Positions 1-5,442 of a stretch of DNA of 5,726 bases are shown one piece after another. The DNA comes from an uncultured Campylobacter sp. (GTDB lineage Bacteria > Campylobacterota > Campylobacteria > Campylobacterales > Campylobacteraceae). Location: the NCBI RefSeq assembly GCF_937997535.1, contig NZ_CALKTT010000047.1, positions 1 through 5,726 of the forward strand, in the 5' to 3' direction. Position numbers and translations under genes: made by a program. Numbering within the stretch: position 1 is the first letter of the stretch; every line of letters begins with the position of its first letter. The notes beneath the pieces were generated by a model that did no database searches, was not told where the DNA came from, and was given only the letters and a program-made list of their open reading frames with translations.

Positions 1-20
1 CGGTGCGAAACAGAATTGTG

Positions 21-26
21 ATTATA
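21..26 (-). promoter_or_regulatory. Possible -10 box downstream of selD
   Basis: Minus-strand TATAAT preceded by TTG lies 38 bp after the selD stop and would drive a minus-strand gene beyond the window. There is no clear -35 box and no gene visible to confirm it. In 1-64 I see no convincing terminator hairpin for selD. Confidence 0.3.
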
Positions 27-64
27 CAAGAGTGATGCTTAAAGGGGGCTGAATAGAAAAGATT

Positions 65-1087
65 TTAAACTAAATAAATTTTATGTTTGGAGCGTGCTAC
101 TACTTCGCCGATGATAGCGCTACTAGCGTAGCCTGCGTTTTTTAAATTTACAAGCGCTCGCGCCGCGTCCTTTTCCGCTACAGCAAGCAGAAGTCCGCCG
201 CTGGTTTGTGCGTCGCAAAGCGTTATGTCCGGCTCGGAATCGACGCCCGGTGCGATAAATTTTAAATTCTTATAGCTTCCGGCGGGGATTAGCCCCTCGT
301 CAAGGCATCTGATGACGCTTTTTAGAAGCGGAATTTTGCTAGGATAAATTTTAAAACTTACGCTCTCATTTATCATCTCAAGGGCGTGTCCAAGCAACCC
401 GAAGCCCGTCACGTCCGTTGCAGCGTGTATTTTTAAGCCTGCTAGCGCGCCCATGGCATAAAAATTTAACAAAATCATGCTCTCTACCGCGTCACGAAAT
501 TCTTCAAATTTAAGAAATTTCGCCTTGATAGCCGTAGCGATGATGCCCGTGCCTATGGGCTTTGTTAGGATCAGTAGGTCGCCTTCGCGCGCTGTATTAT
601 TACTCCAAAATTTACGCGGATTTACGCGCCCTGTGACGCTAAGTCCGTAATAAATTTCAGGGGTAGAGATGGTGTGACCGCCTACCAAGACCCCTCCGCA
701 CTCTTTGATTTTGTCTTTGCCGCCGCGCAGAATTTCGCGCAAAATTTCGTTTGAGAAATGACAATCGTCAAAACCCACGATGTTTAGGGCGTTTATCACT
801 TCGCCTCCCATCGCAAATACGTCGCTTAGGGAGTTTGCTGCTGCGATCTGTCCGAAAATAAACGGATCATCCACCAAAGGGGTGATGAAATCGAGCGTTT
901 GCACGAGCGCAAGATCGTCATTTATGCGAAATACGCTCGCATCTTCATTGCTGCAGGTGGACGACAGCAGGCTTGCATTAGGCTCGATTAAATTTCCAAG
1001 ATTTTCGGTTAGACCCGCCGGGTCAAGCTTGGCGGCTCAACCGGCGGCTGCAATAAATTTCGTGAGGTTAAAATCTCTGTAGATCAT
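65..1087 (-). CDS. selD: Selenide, water dikinase (selenophosphate synthetase), selenocysteine-containing
   Basis: SelD makes selenophosphate from selenide and ATP in the cytosol; it is the selenium donor for Sec-tRNA. Starting at ATG 1087-1085 gives 340 aa, the usual family length (E. coli about 347), provided the in-frame TGA at 1039-1037 (codon 17) is read as Sec. The residues around it read AAAG-U-AAK, matching the family's active-site Cys/Sec17 and Lys20. Further family motifs follow: NEDAS (47-51), LDF (65-67), SDVFAMGG, GGHTI, TDVTGFGLLGH and CDAQTSGG near the C-terminus. Homology is continuous across the TGA, so this is not a pseudogene. The start overlaps the yedF stop as ATGA and I see no strong ribosome site of its own, so translation is probably coupled to yedF. 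A start at GTG 904 would remove the catalytic N-terminus. Function is certain by family; Sec insertion is inferred from position and context. Confidence 0.95.
1007..1042 (-). promoter_or_regulatory. Bacterial SECIS-like element of selD
   Basis: Two alternative folds share this RNA. The compact one starts 12 nt after the UGA: GACCC (1024-1020), loop GGC (1019-1017), GGGUC (1016-1012). Its apical loop begins 17 nt after the UGA and starts with G, as expected of bacterial SECIS hairpins. The longer one encloses the UGA: GGUUGA (1042-1037) pairs with UC and AACC (1013-1007, U1011 bulged), then after a G-G mismatch CCGCC (1035-1031) pairs with GGCGG (1019-1015). Both were found by eye; binding by SelB is inferred. 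Confidence 0.75.
1037..1039 (-). other. In-frame UGA read as selenocysteine (Sec17 of SelD)
   Basis: On the minus strand this codon is TGA, flanked by GCC GCC GGT before and GCC GCC AAG after. It sits exactly at the SelD catalytic position that is Cys or Sec in known homologues, three residues before the conserved Lys20. The frame is open on both sides and encodes family-conserved sequence, so a stop here would destroy an otherwise intact enzyme. Confidence 0.93.
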
Positions 1088-1680
1088 AGTTTGATTACTT
1101 CGTATTTCGATAGGACGTCCATGATTTCGTATGCATTTGAAATCTCGCCGATCGCGAGCTTATCGACCAGTTTGTAGCCCTCCAGACAGCTTCCGCAGCT
1201 TAAAATTTCAGCTCCTGCTTCGTTTAATTTTTTGATCGCCTCAAAGCATTCGTGGCCGCGGTTGGTGGTTATGCGCACGGCGTTGTTTACACAGATGACC
1301 TTTACGGGCTTTTCGTCTAGGTTTAGCGCCGCACCTAAAAATTTAGCAAGCAGGCTCTTTCCGATCGGGCCGCTTCCGCACTGCTCCTCGTTTAGGAATA
1401 TTACCTTGCCTCTTTTTGGCGCCGTGACGTCACAATAAATATCGTCGATATTTGCATCTTTCAGCTCGTCCGTTTTTACGGTTTTTATAAGCGTGTCGGC
1501 GCCCGCTTGTGAAATTTGCGCCTCAAAGCCGTTTTTAGCCAAAAAACGTTTTATGTTTTCGCGCGGCGCTACGTCGTTTACCAAAATTTCTAAATTCTCT
1601 CCGATTTTTAGCTCGCCGAGGGCTTTTTTGGTGCGCAAAAGCGGCTCCGGGCAATTTAAATTGCGACAATCTAGTTGCAT
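1084..1680 (-). CDS. yedF: YedF-type selenium metabolism protein (TusA domain plus DsrE-like domain)
   Basis: This 198-aa protein has an N-terminal TusA/SirA-like domain (about 1-70) with the CPEP motif at 10-13, Cys10 being the predicted persulfide/perselenide-carrying residue. A DsrE-like domain follows (about 78-198), with Cys101 in CGSG and a CGSC motif at 162-165. Length and domain order match the family annotated as selenium metabolism protein YedF, which regularly sits beside selD. The likely role is to bind or deliver selenium (or sulfur) for selenophosphate synthesis, but I know of no firm biochemical assignment. ATG 1680-1678 is preceded by AAGGA (1691-1687) with 6-nt spacing. Its TGA overlaps the selD ATG, so the two are almost certainly one translation unit. 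All motif cysteines are encoded by Cys codons; no internal TGA is needed. Confidence 0.9.
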   Translation of the reverse strand: MQLDCRNLNCPEPLLRTKKALGELKIGENLEILVNDVAPRENIKRFLAKNGFEAQISQAGADTLIKTVKTDELKDANIDDIYCDVTAPKRGKVIFLNEEQCGSGPIGKSLLAKFLGAALNLDEKPVKVICVNNAVRITTNRGHECFEAIKKLNEAGAEILSCGSCLEGYKLVDKLAIGEISNAYEIMDVLSKYEVIKL

Positions 1681-1703
1681 GTGAAATCCTTAAAATAAAA
1701 ATT

Positions 1704-1718
1704 CTTTGAACCTCAAAG
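1704..1718 (-). terminator. Hairpin plus U tract between fdhC and yedF (possible attenuator)
   Basis: The minus-strand RNA reads CUUUGA-GGU-UCAAAG, a perfect 6-bp stem with a 3-nt loop, followed at once by AAUUUUUAUUUU (1703-1692). The shape is that of an intrinsic terminator, but the stem is AU-rich and would be weak. It lies 12 nt upstream of the yedF ribosome site, so it could reduce or control readthrough from fdhC into yedF-selD. The GGU loop resembles SECIS loops. Confidence 0.5.
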
Positions 1719-1723
1719 CTAAT

Positions 1724-1748
1724 GCGAGCCGCACGCAAGCAGGCCCGC
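1724..1748 (-). promoter_or_regulatory. GC-rich hairpin after fdhC
   Basis: On the minus strand GCGGGCC (1748-1742) pairs with GGCUCGC (1730-1724) through seven pairs including one G-U. After a bulged U1741, an inner GC/GC pair closes a UUGCGU loop (1738-1733). The G-U pair forms only in the minus-strand RNA, the transcribed direction. It begins 16 nt after the fdhC stop. It may protect the fdhC mRNA end or take part in attenuation with the hairpin at 1704-1718. Confidence 0.5.
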
Positions 1749-1764
1749 ATAAAATTTACCCAAG

Positions 1765-2724
1765 TTATAAGCGCGGGTACTTCGCTTCAAATTGCGATTT
1801 AGCGATCTGCCCTTTATCGAGCAGCTCGCGATACCAGTAGTGGTGAAGTACGTAAACTTCCTCCTCCGGCTTGTGTCCGTCGATCATCGAGTGGATGGCA
1901 CCGCTGATCGCAAAGACCGCCATATAGATATGCACAAGCAAAAATACCGCGCAGACCGCGCCCAAAAAATTATGAATAATCGCGCTTGCTCTTAAAATTT
2001 CGATCTGACTCATACCTAGCGCACTTCTCATTGCGGGGATATCGTAGTCTAGGAAAAACATTGACGCACCCGTCGCTATCATCACTATACCGCCTAAAGT
2101 CGCGACCCAAAACCACGCCTTTTGGCCTGCGTTAAATTTACCCGCAGGGATCGCGCGCTTCTTTTTGCTTAAATAGCCGCCCACGATCATCATCCATTTG
2201 ATATCGTAAGCTCGCGGTAGCATACGCCAAAACCACAGCAAGAACATCGGCACGACGGAGATTGCAAACGCTATCGTAGCCAGTCCGTGAGCGTTTTTAC
2301 AAAATCTCACGAAAGCGCCGCCGCCGAATTCTTCGCCAAACATCATAATCAAGCCTGTCGGAACCAAGATCGCCCATGCGACGGCCGCTACAAGATGGTA
2401 TAGTCGCTCAAATTTATTAAACGCATAGATCGGTTTGCCCGCATAATGATCGAAGTGCTTCGGTCCTATGATCGCGTAGTGCCCAATAAAAGCTATGATT
2501 ACGCCCAAAACCGCACCCAGCGCCAACCAAGCAAAAAAGCCCGAGCTTTGCAGATGTCCTTGAAATTGCAGAAAAATCGGACCGAAGCCATTGCCGTAGC
2601 TATCGATGTTTTCAAGCCTTGCATTGCCCCAAACATCACTATTTCCCTGCACGATATCGGCATATTTTTTCTCTTCGGCCTGCGCATAAATACAGGCAAA
2701 AAGCGCGAGAAACAATCTTTTCAT
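1765..2724 (-). CDS. fdhC: Formate dehydrogenase gamma subunit, cytochrome b556-type membrane anchor
   Basis: FdhC anchors a periplasmic formate dehydrogenase in the inner membrane and passes electrons from its FeS subunit through two b hemes to menaquinone. The 319-aa protein starts with a signal-peptide-like segment (1-16, MKRLFLALFACIYAQA). About five membrane spans follow, near 62-82, 110-130, 145-167, 204-225 and 248-275. Likely heme ligands are His110 (RLYH), His146 (NAHG), His251 and His265 (LLVHIYMA); the last two have the same 14-residue spacing as the ligand pair in E. coli FdnI. The N-terminal extension before span 1 is usual in epsilonproteobacterial FdhC. ATG 2724-2722 follows AAGGA (2734-2730). 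No fdhA, fdhB or fdhD is adjacent, although fdhC is normally encoded with them; the downstream yedF-selD pair fits a Sec-containing FdhA encoded elsewhere. Succinate- or hydrogenase-type cytochromes b are less likely. Confidence 0.92.
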   Translation of the reverse strand: MKRLFLALFACIYAQAEEKKYADIVQGNSDVWGNARLENIDSYGNGFGPIFLQFQGHLQSSGFFAWLALGAVLGVIIAFIGHYAIIGPKHFDHYAGKPIYAFNKFERLYHLVAAVAWAILVPTGLIMMFGEEFGGGAFVRFCKNAHGLATIAFAISVVPMFLLWFWRMLPRAYDIKWMMIVGGYLSKKKRAIPAGKFNAGQKAWFWVATLGGIVMIATGASMFFLDYDIPAMRSALGMSQIEILRASAIIHNFLGAVCAVFLLVHIYMAVFAISGAIHSMIDGHKPEEEVYVLHHYWYRELLDKGQIAKSQFEAKYPRL

Positions 2725-2753
2725 GGATTTCCTTAGATATAAAATTCAAGCCG

Positions 2754-2759
2754 ATTATA
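2754..2759 (-). promoter_or_regulatory. -10 box of the fdhC-yedF-selD transcript
   Basis: Minus strand TATAAT, preceded by TGA (extended -10 form TGnTATAAT), lies 29 nt upstream of the fdhC start. There is no good -35 box, as is usual in Campylobacter. It lies in the 95-bp gap after nspC, so fdhC-yedF-selD can be transcribed independently of nspC. Confidence 0.65.
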
Positions 2760-2762
2760 TCA

Positions 2763-2776
2763 TTTTTTGCAAAAAA
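2763..2776. repeat. 14-bp palindrome TTTTTTGCAAAAAA upstream of the fdhC -10 box
   Basis: This perfect palindrome ends 3 bp upstream of the fdhC -10 box, inside the promoter spacer. A second, related TGCAAAAATG (minus strand, 2807-2798) lies about 30 bp further upstream. A repressor or activator site is possible, but the AT-rich context makes a chance palindrome plausible. Confidence 0.35.
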
Positions 2777-2819
2777 TTTTCTTACAAAGCAAAATTACAT
2801 TTTTGCATTAAGTGCGGCG

Positions 2820-3974
2820 CTAGTTTCGCCGCGCATACTCGTCGTAGCCGAATTTTTTGATTGCCAAAACCTCTCCGCGCTCGTCCGCTAAGACGAGATC
2901 GGGCAGCTTGATGCCGTTAAAGGTCGTGTTTTTCACGATCGTGTAGTGGATCTGATCCTCGAAAATCACCCGATCGCCGATGTTTAGCGGCGCGTCAAAT
3001 TTATACTCGGGCTGTCCGCTCTCAAGCCCCACGACGTCGCCTGCGAGGCAGGTATTTCCGCCGAAGCGATAGCTAAATTTACCGCTCTCGCTCTCGCTGC
3101 GCACCGCAGGACGATACGGCATCAGCACGGTATCGGGCATGTGCGCTTCGGAAGAGGCATCTAAAATAGCGATTTTAGCGCCGTTTTCTACTATATCAAG
3201 CACGCTAGCGACCAAATATCCGCACTCCCAGCCGACCGCCTCGCCGGGCTCGAGATAAATTTCGACTTCGTATTTTTCGCGAAATTTTTTGATCAGATCT
3301 ATCAGCAGCTCCACGTCGTAGCCTGCGCGCGTGATATGATGCCCGCCGCCGAAATTTAACCACTTTAGGCCTCTGAAATATTTGCTAAATTTCGCCTCGA
3401 AAACCTCAAGCACCCGCTCTAGGCTCGCAGCGCTTTCTTCGCACAGCGCGTGAAAATGCAGCCCCGAGATGCCGCGCAAAAACTCGCCGTCTTGCAAAAT
3501 CGCCCGCTGCAGCGCTTCAAGGCTCATCCCTAGCCTGCTAAAGCTGCCGCACGGATTGTAAGCGTCTTTGGGCGCGAAGGAGGTCTGCGGATTTAGCCGT
3601 AGTCCACACGATGCACCCGCAGCGAGCGCCTTTGCGCGGTATTTTTGCCACTGCGCGGCGCTATTAAACACGACATGGTTTGAAATTTTTAAAATTTCAT
3701 CCAAATCGTCCTCTTTGAACGCGGGCGAGTATGTATGAATTTCGCCGTTTTTGATAAATTCCGCGGCAAATTTTGCCTCATGCAGGCCGCTGCAAGTCGC
3801 ACCCCAGAGGTATTTGTCAACATAAGGCATCGCGAAGCTAAACGCAAAGCCTTTTAGCGCGCATAAAATTTTTGCGCCGCTTCGCTCGCCCACGCCGCGT
3901 AAAATTTCTAAATTTTTTACCAGTTTTCGCTCCTCGCACACGTAAGCGGGAGTCAAAATTTCATCGATTTTCAT
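2820..3974 (-). CDS. nspC: Carboxynorspermidine / carboxyspermidine decarboxylase
   Basis: NspC is a cytosolic PLP enzyme of the alanine-racemase-fold decarboxylases; in Campylobacter it makes spermidine by decarboxylating carboxyspermidine. The 384-aa length is typical. The PLP Schiff-base lysine is Lys41 in CALKGF, the glycine-rich phosphate-binding stretch is NFGGGHH (207-213), EPGEA is at 242-246, and the C-terminal active-site motif GNTCLAGD is at 306-313 with Cys309 and Asp313. The EPGEA and TCLAGD variants favour NspC over diaminopimelate, ornithine or arginine decarboxylase. ATG 3974-3972 follows GAGGA (3985-3981) with 6-nt spacing. It is divergent from moaD. The downstream fdhC has its own -10 box, and I see no metabolic link between polyamine synthesis and the formate genes. 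Confidence 0.93.
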   Translation of the reverse strand: MKIDEILTPAYVCEERKLVKNLEILRGVGERSGAKILCALKGFAFSFAMPYVDKYLWGATCSGLHEAKFAAEFIKNGEIHTYSPAFKEDDLDEILKISNHVVFNSAAQWQKYRAKALAAGASCGLRLNPQTSFAPKDAYNPCGSFSRLGMSLEALQRAILQDGEFLRGISGLHFHALCEESAASLERVLEVFEAKFSKYFRGLKWLNFGGGHHITRAGYDVELLIDLIKKFREKYEVEIYLEPGEAVGWECGYLVASVLDIVENGAKIAILDASSEAHMPDTVLMPYRPAVRSESESGKFSYRFGGNTCLAGDVVGLESGQPEYKFDAPLNIGDRVIFEDQIHYTIVKNTTFNGIKLPDLVLADERGEVLAIKKFGYDEYARRN

Positions 3975-4001
3975 CGTTTTTCCTCATTAAATTTTTACGC
4001 A

Positions 4002-4007
4002 ATTATA
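4002..4007 (-). promoter_or_regulatory. -10 box of nspC
   Basis: Minus-strand TATAAT stands 27 bp upstream of the nspC ATG in the 87-bp divergent gap shared with moaD. The sequence before it is T-rich with no clear -35 box, as usual in Campylobacter. Confidence 0.6.
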
Positions 4008-4029
4008 TAAAATTTTATGAATTTTTGGT

Positions 4030-4035
4030 TAAAAT
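4030..4035 (+). promoter_or_regulatory. Probable -10 box of moaDE
   Basis: TAAAAT, preceded by TTTTTGGT, lies 26 bp upstream of the moaD ATG and would leave a leader of roughly 20 nt containing AAGGA (4052-4056). The surrounding DNA is AT-rich, so TATAAA-like stretches near 4005 are alternatives. Confidence 0.45.
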
Positions 4036-4061
4036 CGCCCAATCTTTAAAAAAGGATAAAA

Positions 4062-4283
4062 ATGGTAGAGGTAGAATTTTTAGGGCCGATCGGGCGCGAG
4101 CCGCTACGCCTAAACGCAAACTCCTTGCAAGAGGTAAAAGCGGAGCTGCAAAAGGACGAAGGCTTGCGAGAGTGGCTCTCAAACTGCGCCGTAGCGGTAA
4201 ATGATAAGATGGTTTATGATGCGAATTTCGCGCTCAAATCTGGCGATCGCGTAAGTCTTCTGCCTCCCGTTTGCGGCGGCTAA
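4062..4283 (+). CDS. moaD: Molybdopterin synthase small subunit (sulfur carrier)
   Basis: MoaD is the ubiquitin-like carrier whose C-terminal glycine is activated to a thiocarboxylate and donates the dithiolene sulfurs to cyclic pyranopterin monophosphate. The 73-aa length, the beta-grasp pattern (MVEVEFLGPIG at the start, NDKMVYDANFALKSGDRVSLLPPVCGG at the end) and the terminal Gly72-Gly73 fit MoaD. The ThiS carrier has the same fold, but the DRVSLLPPVCGG ending and the moaE immediately downstream settle the choice. ATG 4062 follows AAGGA (4052-4056). It forms an operon with moaE (15-bp gap). Its product supports molybdo/tungsto-enzymes such as the formate dehydrogenase implied by fdhC and selD. 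Confidence 0.95.
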   Translation: MVEVEFLGPIGREPLRLNANSLQEVKAELQKDEGLREWLSNCAVAVNDKMVYDANFALKSGDRVSLLPPVCGG

Positions 4284-4298
4284 GCTTAGGAGGCGGCG

Positions 4299-4808
4299 AT
4301 GGGCGAGGCTAAATTTAATCCAGAAATTTTAAGCGGGATCAAGCCTGAAATTTATGAGGGCAGCTTGGACGTAGATGCGATTTTATCGCGCTGGTACGCT
4401 AAATTTAAGGACGCAAATTACGGCGCGTTTATCACCTTCGTGGGCATCGTGCGCGAAGAGGGCGGCATCTGCGCGCTGAGCTTCGATATATACGAGCCGA
4501 TTTTGCGGACGTGGTTCGAAGCGTGGCAGCAAAAGACCGCAGCACAGGGCGCATTCGTGCTTTTTGCACATGCAAACGGGGGTGTGCCGATCCACGAAAG
4601 CTCCTACGTCGCAGGCGTCGTAAGCCCGCAGCGCAAGGTCGCTCTGGCGCTCATAAATGAGTTTGTGGAGGATTTCAAGGCGGCCGCGCCGATCTGGAAA
4701 TACGACGTAAAGGGAGGTAAAATCGAGGGCGGCAAGGTAGTAGGCGGGAAGAGGTTCTACGCGGCGGATCGCTCGCAGAGGGTAAAAGGCGCGGGGCTTT
4801 TGGGCTAA
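4299..4808 (+). CDS. moaE: Molybdopterin synthase catalytic subunit
   Basis: MoaE binds cyclic pyranopterin monophosphate and, with MoaD thiocarboxylate, converts it to molybdopterin in the cytosol. The 169-aa protein shows the family motifs GAFITFVGIVRE (42-53), the H-x-N-GG-VPIHESS segment (92-102), SPQRKVA (109-115) and APIWKYD (130-136), whose Lys134 corresponds to the catalytic lysine that follows Trp in the family. It is somewhat longer than E. coli MoaE (about 150 aa); part of the excess lies at the N-terminus and part in a Gly-rich C-terminal repeat (139-153). ATG 4299 has a strong AGGAGG (4288-4293) with 5-nt spacing, 15 bp after the moaD stop. GC is above 50% in the sampled parts, unlike the AT-rich gene that follows. 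Confidence 0.95.
   Translation: MGEAKFNPEILSGIKPEIYEGSLDVDAILSRWYAKFKDANYGAFITFVGIVREEGGICALSFDIYEPILRTWFEAWQQKTAAQGAFVLFAHANGGVPIHESSYVAGVVSPQRKVALALINEFVEDFKAAAPIWKYDVKGGKIEGGKVVGGKRFYAADRSQRVKGAGLLG
4713..4757 (+). repeat. Threefold GGKxx pentapeptide repeat in MoaE
   Basis: Residues 139-153 read GGKIE GGKVV GGKRF, three successive 5-residue units, beginning five residues after the catalytic-type Lys134. At DNA level the three Gly-Gly-Lys triplets use different codons (GGA GGT AAA, GGC GGC AAG, GGC GGG AAG), so this is not a fresh duplication. Confidence 0.6.
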
Positions 4809-4833
4809 ATTTACTATTTGATTCTTAATTCAA

Positions 4834-4851
4834 AACTAGCGAAGTCTAGTT
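4834..4851 (+). terminator. Inverted repeat after moaE, probable terminator
   Basis: AACTAG (4834-4839) and CTAGTT (4846-4851) form a 6-bp stem with a 6-nt loop, 26 bp after the moaE stop. In the plus direction a U-rich run (about 4856-4874, including seven T) follows a few bases later. It lies between convergent genes, 10 bp beyond the stop of the 4861-5373 gene, and could stop both, but the U tract supports the plus direction. The stem is short and only moderately stable. Confidence 0.5.
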
Positions 4852-4860
4852 CAAGTTGTT

Positions 4861-5373
4861 TTATAATTTTTTTATGGACTTTATCCTATATTTCCAGTTA
4901 TCGATAAATTCTATTTTATCTTTTAAAATACATGAATCCGTAGGTAGCCATCCATCAGGCATCCACTTACCAAACTTTTTATTATAATACCTCTGTACTA
5001 TTTTTTTCTTCCTATCATTATACAAGCTACACCATATCTTATATCGGATGCCTTTATAACCAACACTCCTTGCATTCTTTATATCTTTGCAAGCCGTTTG
5101 CCAGGTAATATATTTTTTATCATGTTCTGACGCTACTTTGGAATAATCGGGCTTAGTCTTTCTGGGAAAAATTTCAACAATGAAATAGTTAAAATCAATT
5201 CTCCCATCGATCCTGTCGCGAATATTGCTCTCAATTATATCAACCCACTTACCGATCGTATTTACGCTTCTCACCAAACCTCTAGTAATAAGAACTGCGG
5301 CGGAATTACCATTTCTAATATAACTAATATATTCTGCATCATATTTATAATTATTTACAATGCTGTCGGTCAT
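4861..5373 (-). CDS. Unrecognised AT-rich accessory protein, 170 aa
   Basis: I do not recognise this protein. It appears soluble: there is no signal peptide or membrane span. It is rich in Lys, Ile, Tyr and Asp, has six Trp (43, 91, 114, 137, 142, 160), a basic cluster RKKK (121-124) and the motif GKWMPDGWLP (135-144). ATG 5373-5371 has GAGGA (5386-5382) 8 nt upstream, which with the uninterrupted length supports a real gene. GC counted by hand is about 32%, against over 50% in much of the adjacent moaE, and AAATTT occurs only once. Both point to recent acquisition. It is convergent with moaE and follows the partial gene at the window end after 69 bp. A weak -10-like TAATAA (minus strand, 5407-5402) could serve as its promoter. 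A phage- or defence-related role is only a guess from composition. Confidence 0.7.
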   Translation of the reverse strand: MTDSIVNNYKYDAEYISYIRNGNSAAVLITRGLVRSVNTIGKWVDIIESNIRDRIDGRIDFNYFIVEIFPRKTKPDYSKVASEHDKKYITWQTACKDIKNARSVGYKGIRYKIWCSLYNDRKKKIVQRYYNKKFGKWMPDGWLPTDSCILKDKIEFIDNWKYRIKSIKKL

Positions 5374-5442
5374 GGAATTTTTCCTCTAATATAAAATTCC
5401 GTTATTACAAAATTTACTTTAAAATATATGTAAATGAAAATA

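Noticed and set aside
1..64. tRNA or terminator after selD
   Set aside because: No cloverleaf and no stem longer than about 3 bp followed by a T tract was found.
65..904. 279-aa SelD starting at GTG 904
   Set aside because: It lacks the catalytic Cys/Sec loop and Lys20; homology continues upstream through the TGA to ATG 1087.
1037..1039. selD as a pseudogene broken by a nonsense codon
   Set aside because: The TGA lies exactly at the known Sec/Cys site, the frame is otherwise intact, and a SECIS-like hairpin follows.
780..1082. Plus-strand 100-aa reading frame
   Set aside because: It is antisense to the selD N-terminus, with no ribosome site or family resemblance.
1535..1750. Minus-strand 71-aa reading frame
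   Set aside because: It is an out-of-frame shadow over the yedF start, rich in Arg as expected of a shadow frame.
2446..2891. Overlapping plus-strand frames across the fdhC start and the fdhC-nspC gap
   Set aside because: They are antisense to fdhC and nspC and cross a promoter region; no recognisable protein features.
3872..4204. Plus-strand 110-aa frame across the nspC-moaD gap
   Set aside because: It overlaps nspC antisense and moaD in another frame; the Arg/Lys-rich composition is that of a shadow frame.
4383..4595. Minus-strand 70-aa Cys/His-containing frame inside moaE
   Set aside because: The Cys/His pattern comes from antisense reading of moaE; there is no ribosome site.
4809..5442. 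Insertion sequence or CRISPR around the AT-rich gene
   Set aside because: No terminal inverted repeats, no transposase and no repeat-spacer pattern; only a 9-bp direct repeat of a common motif.
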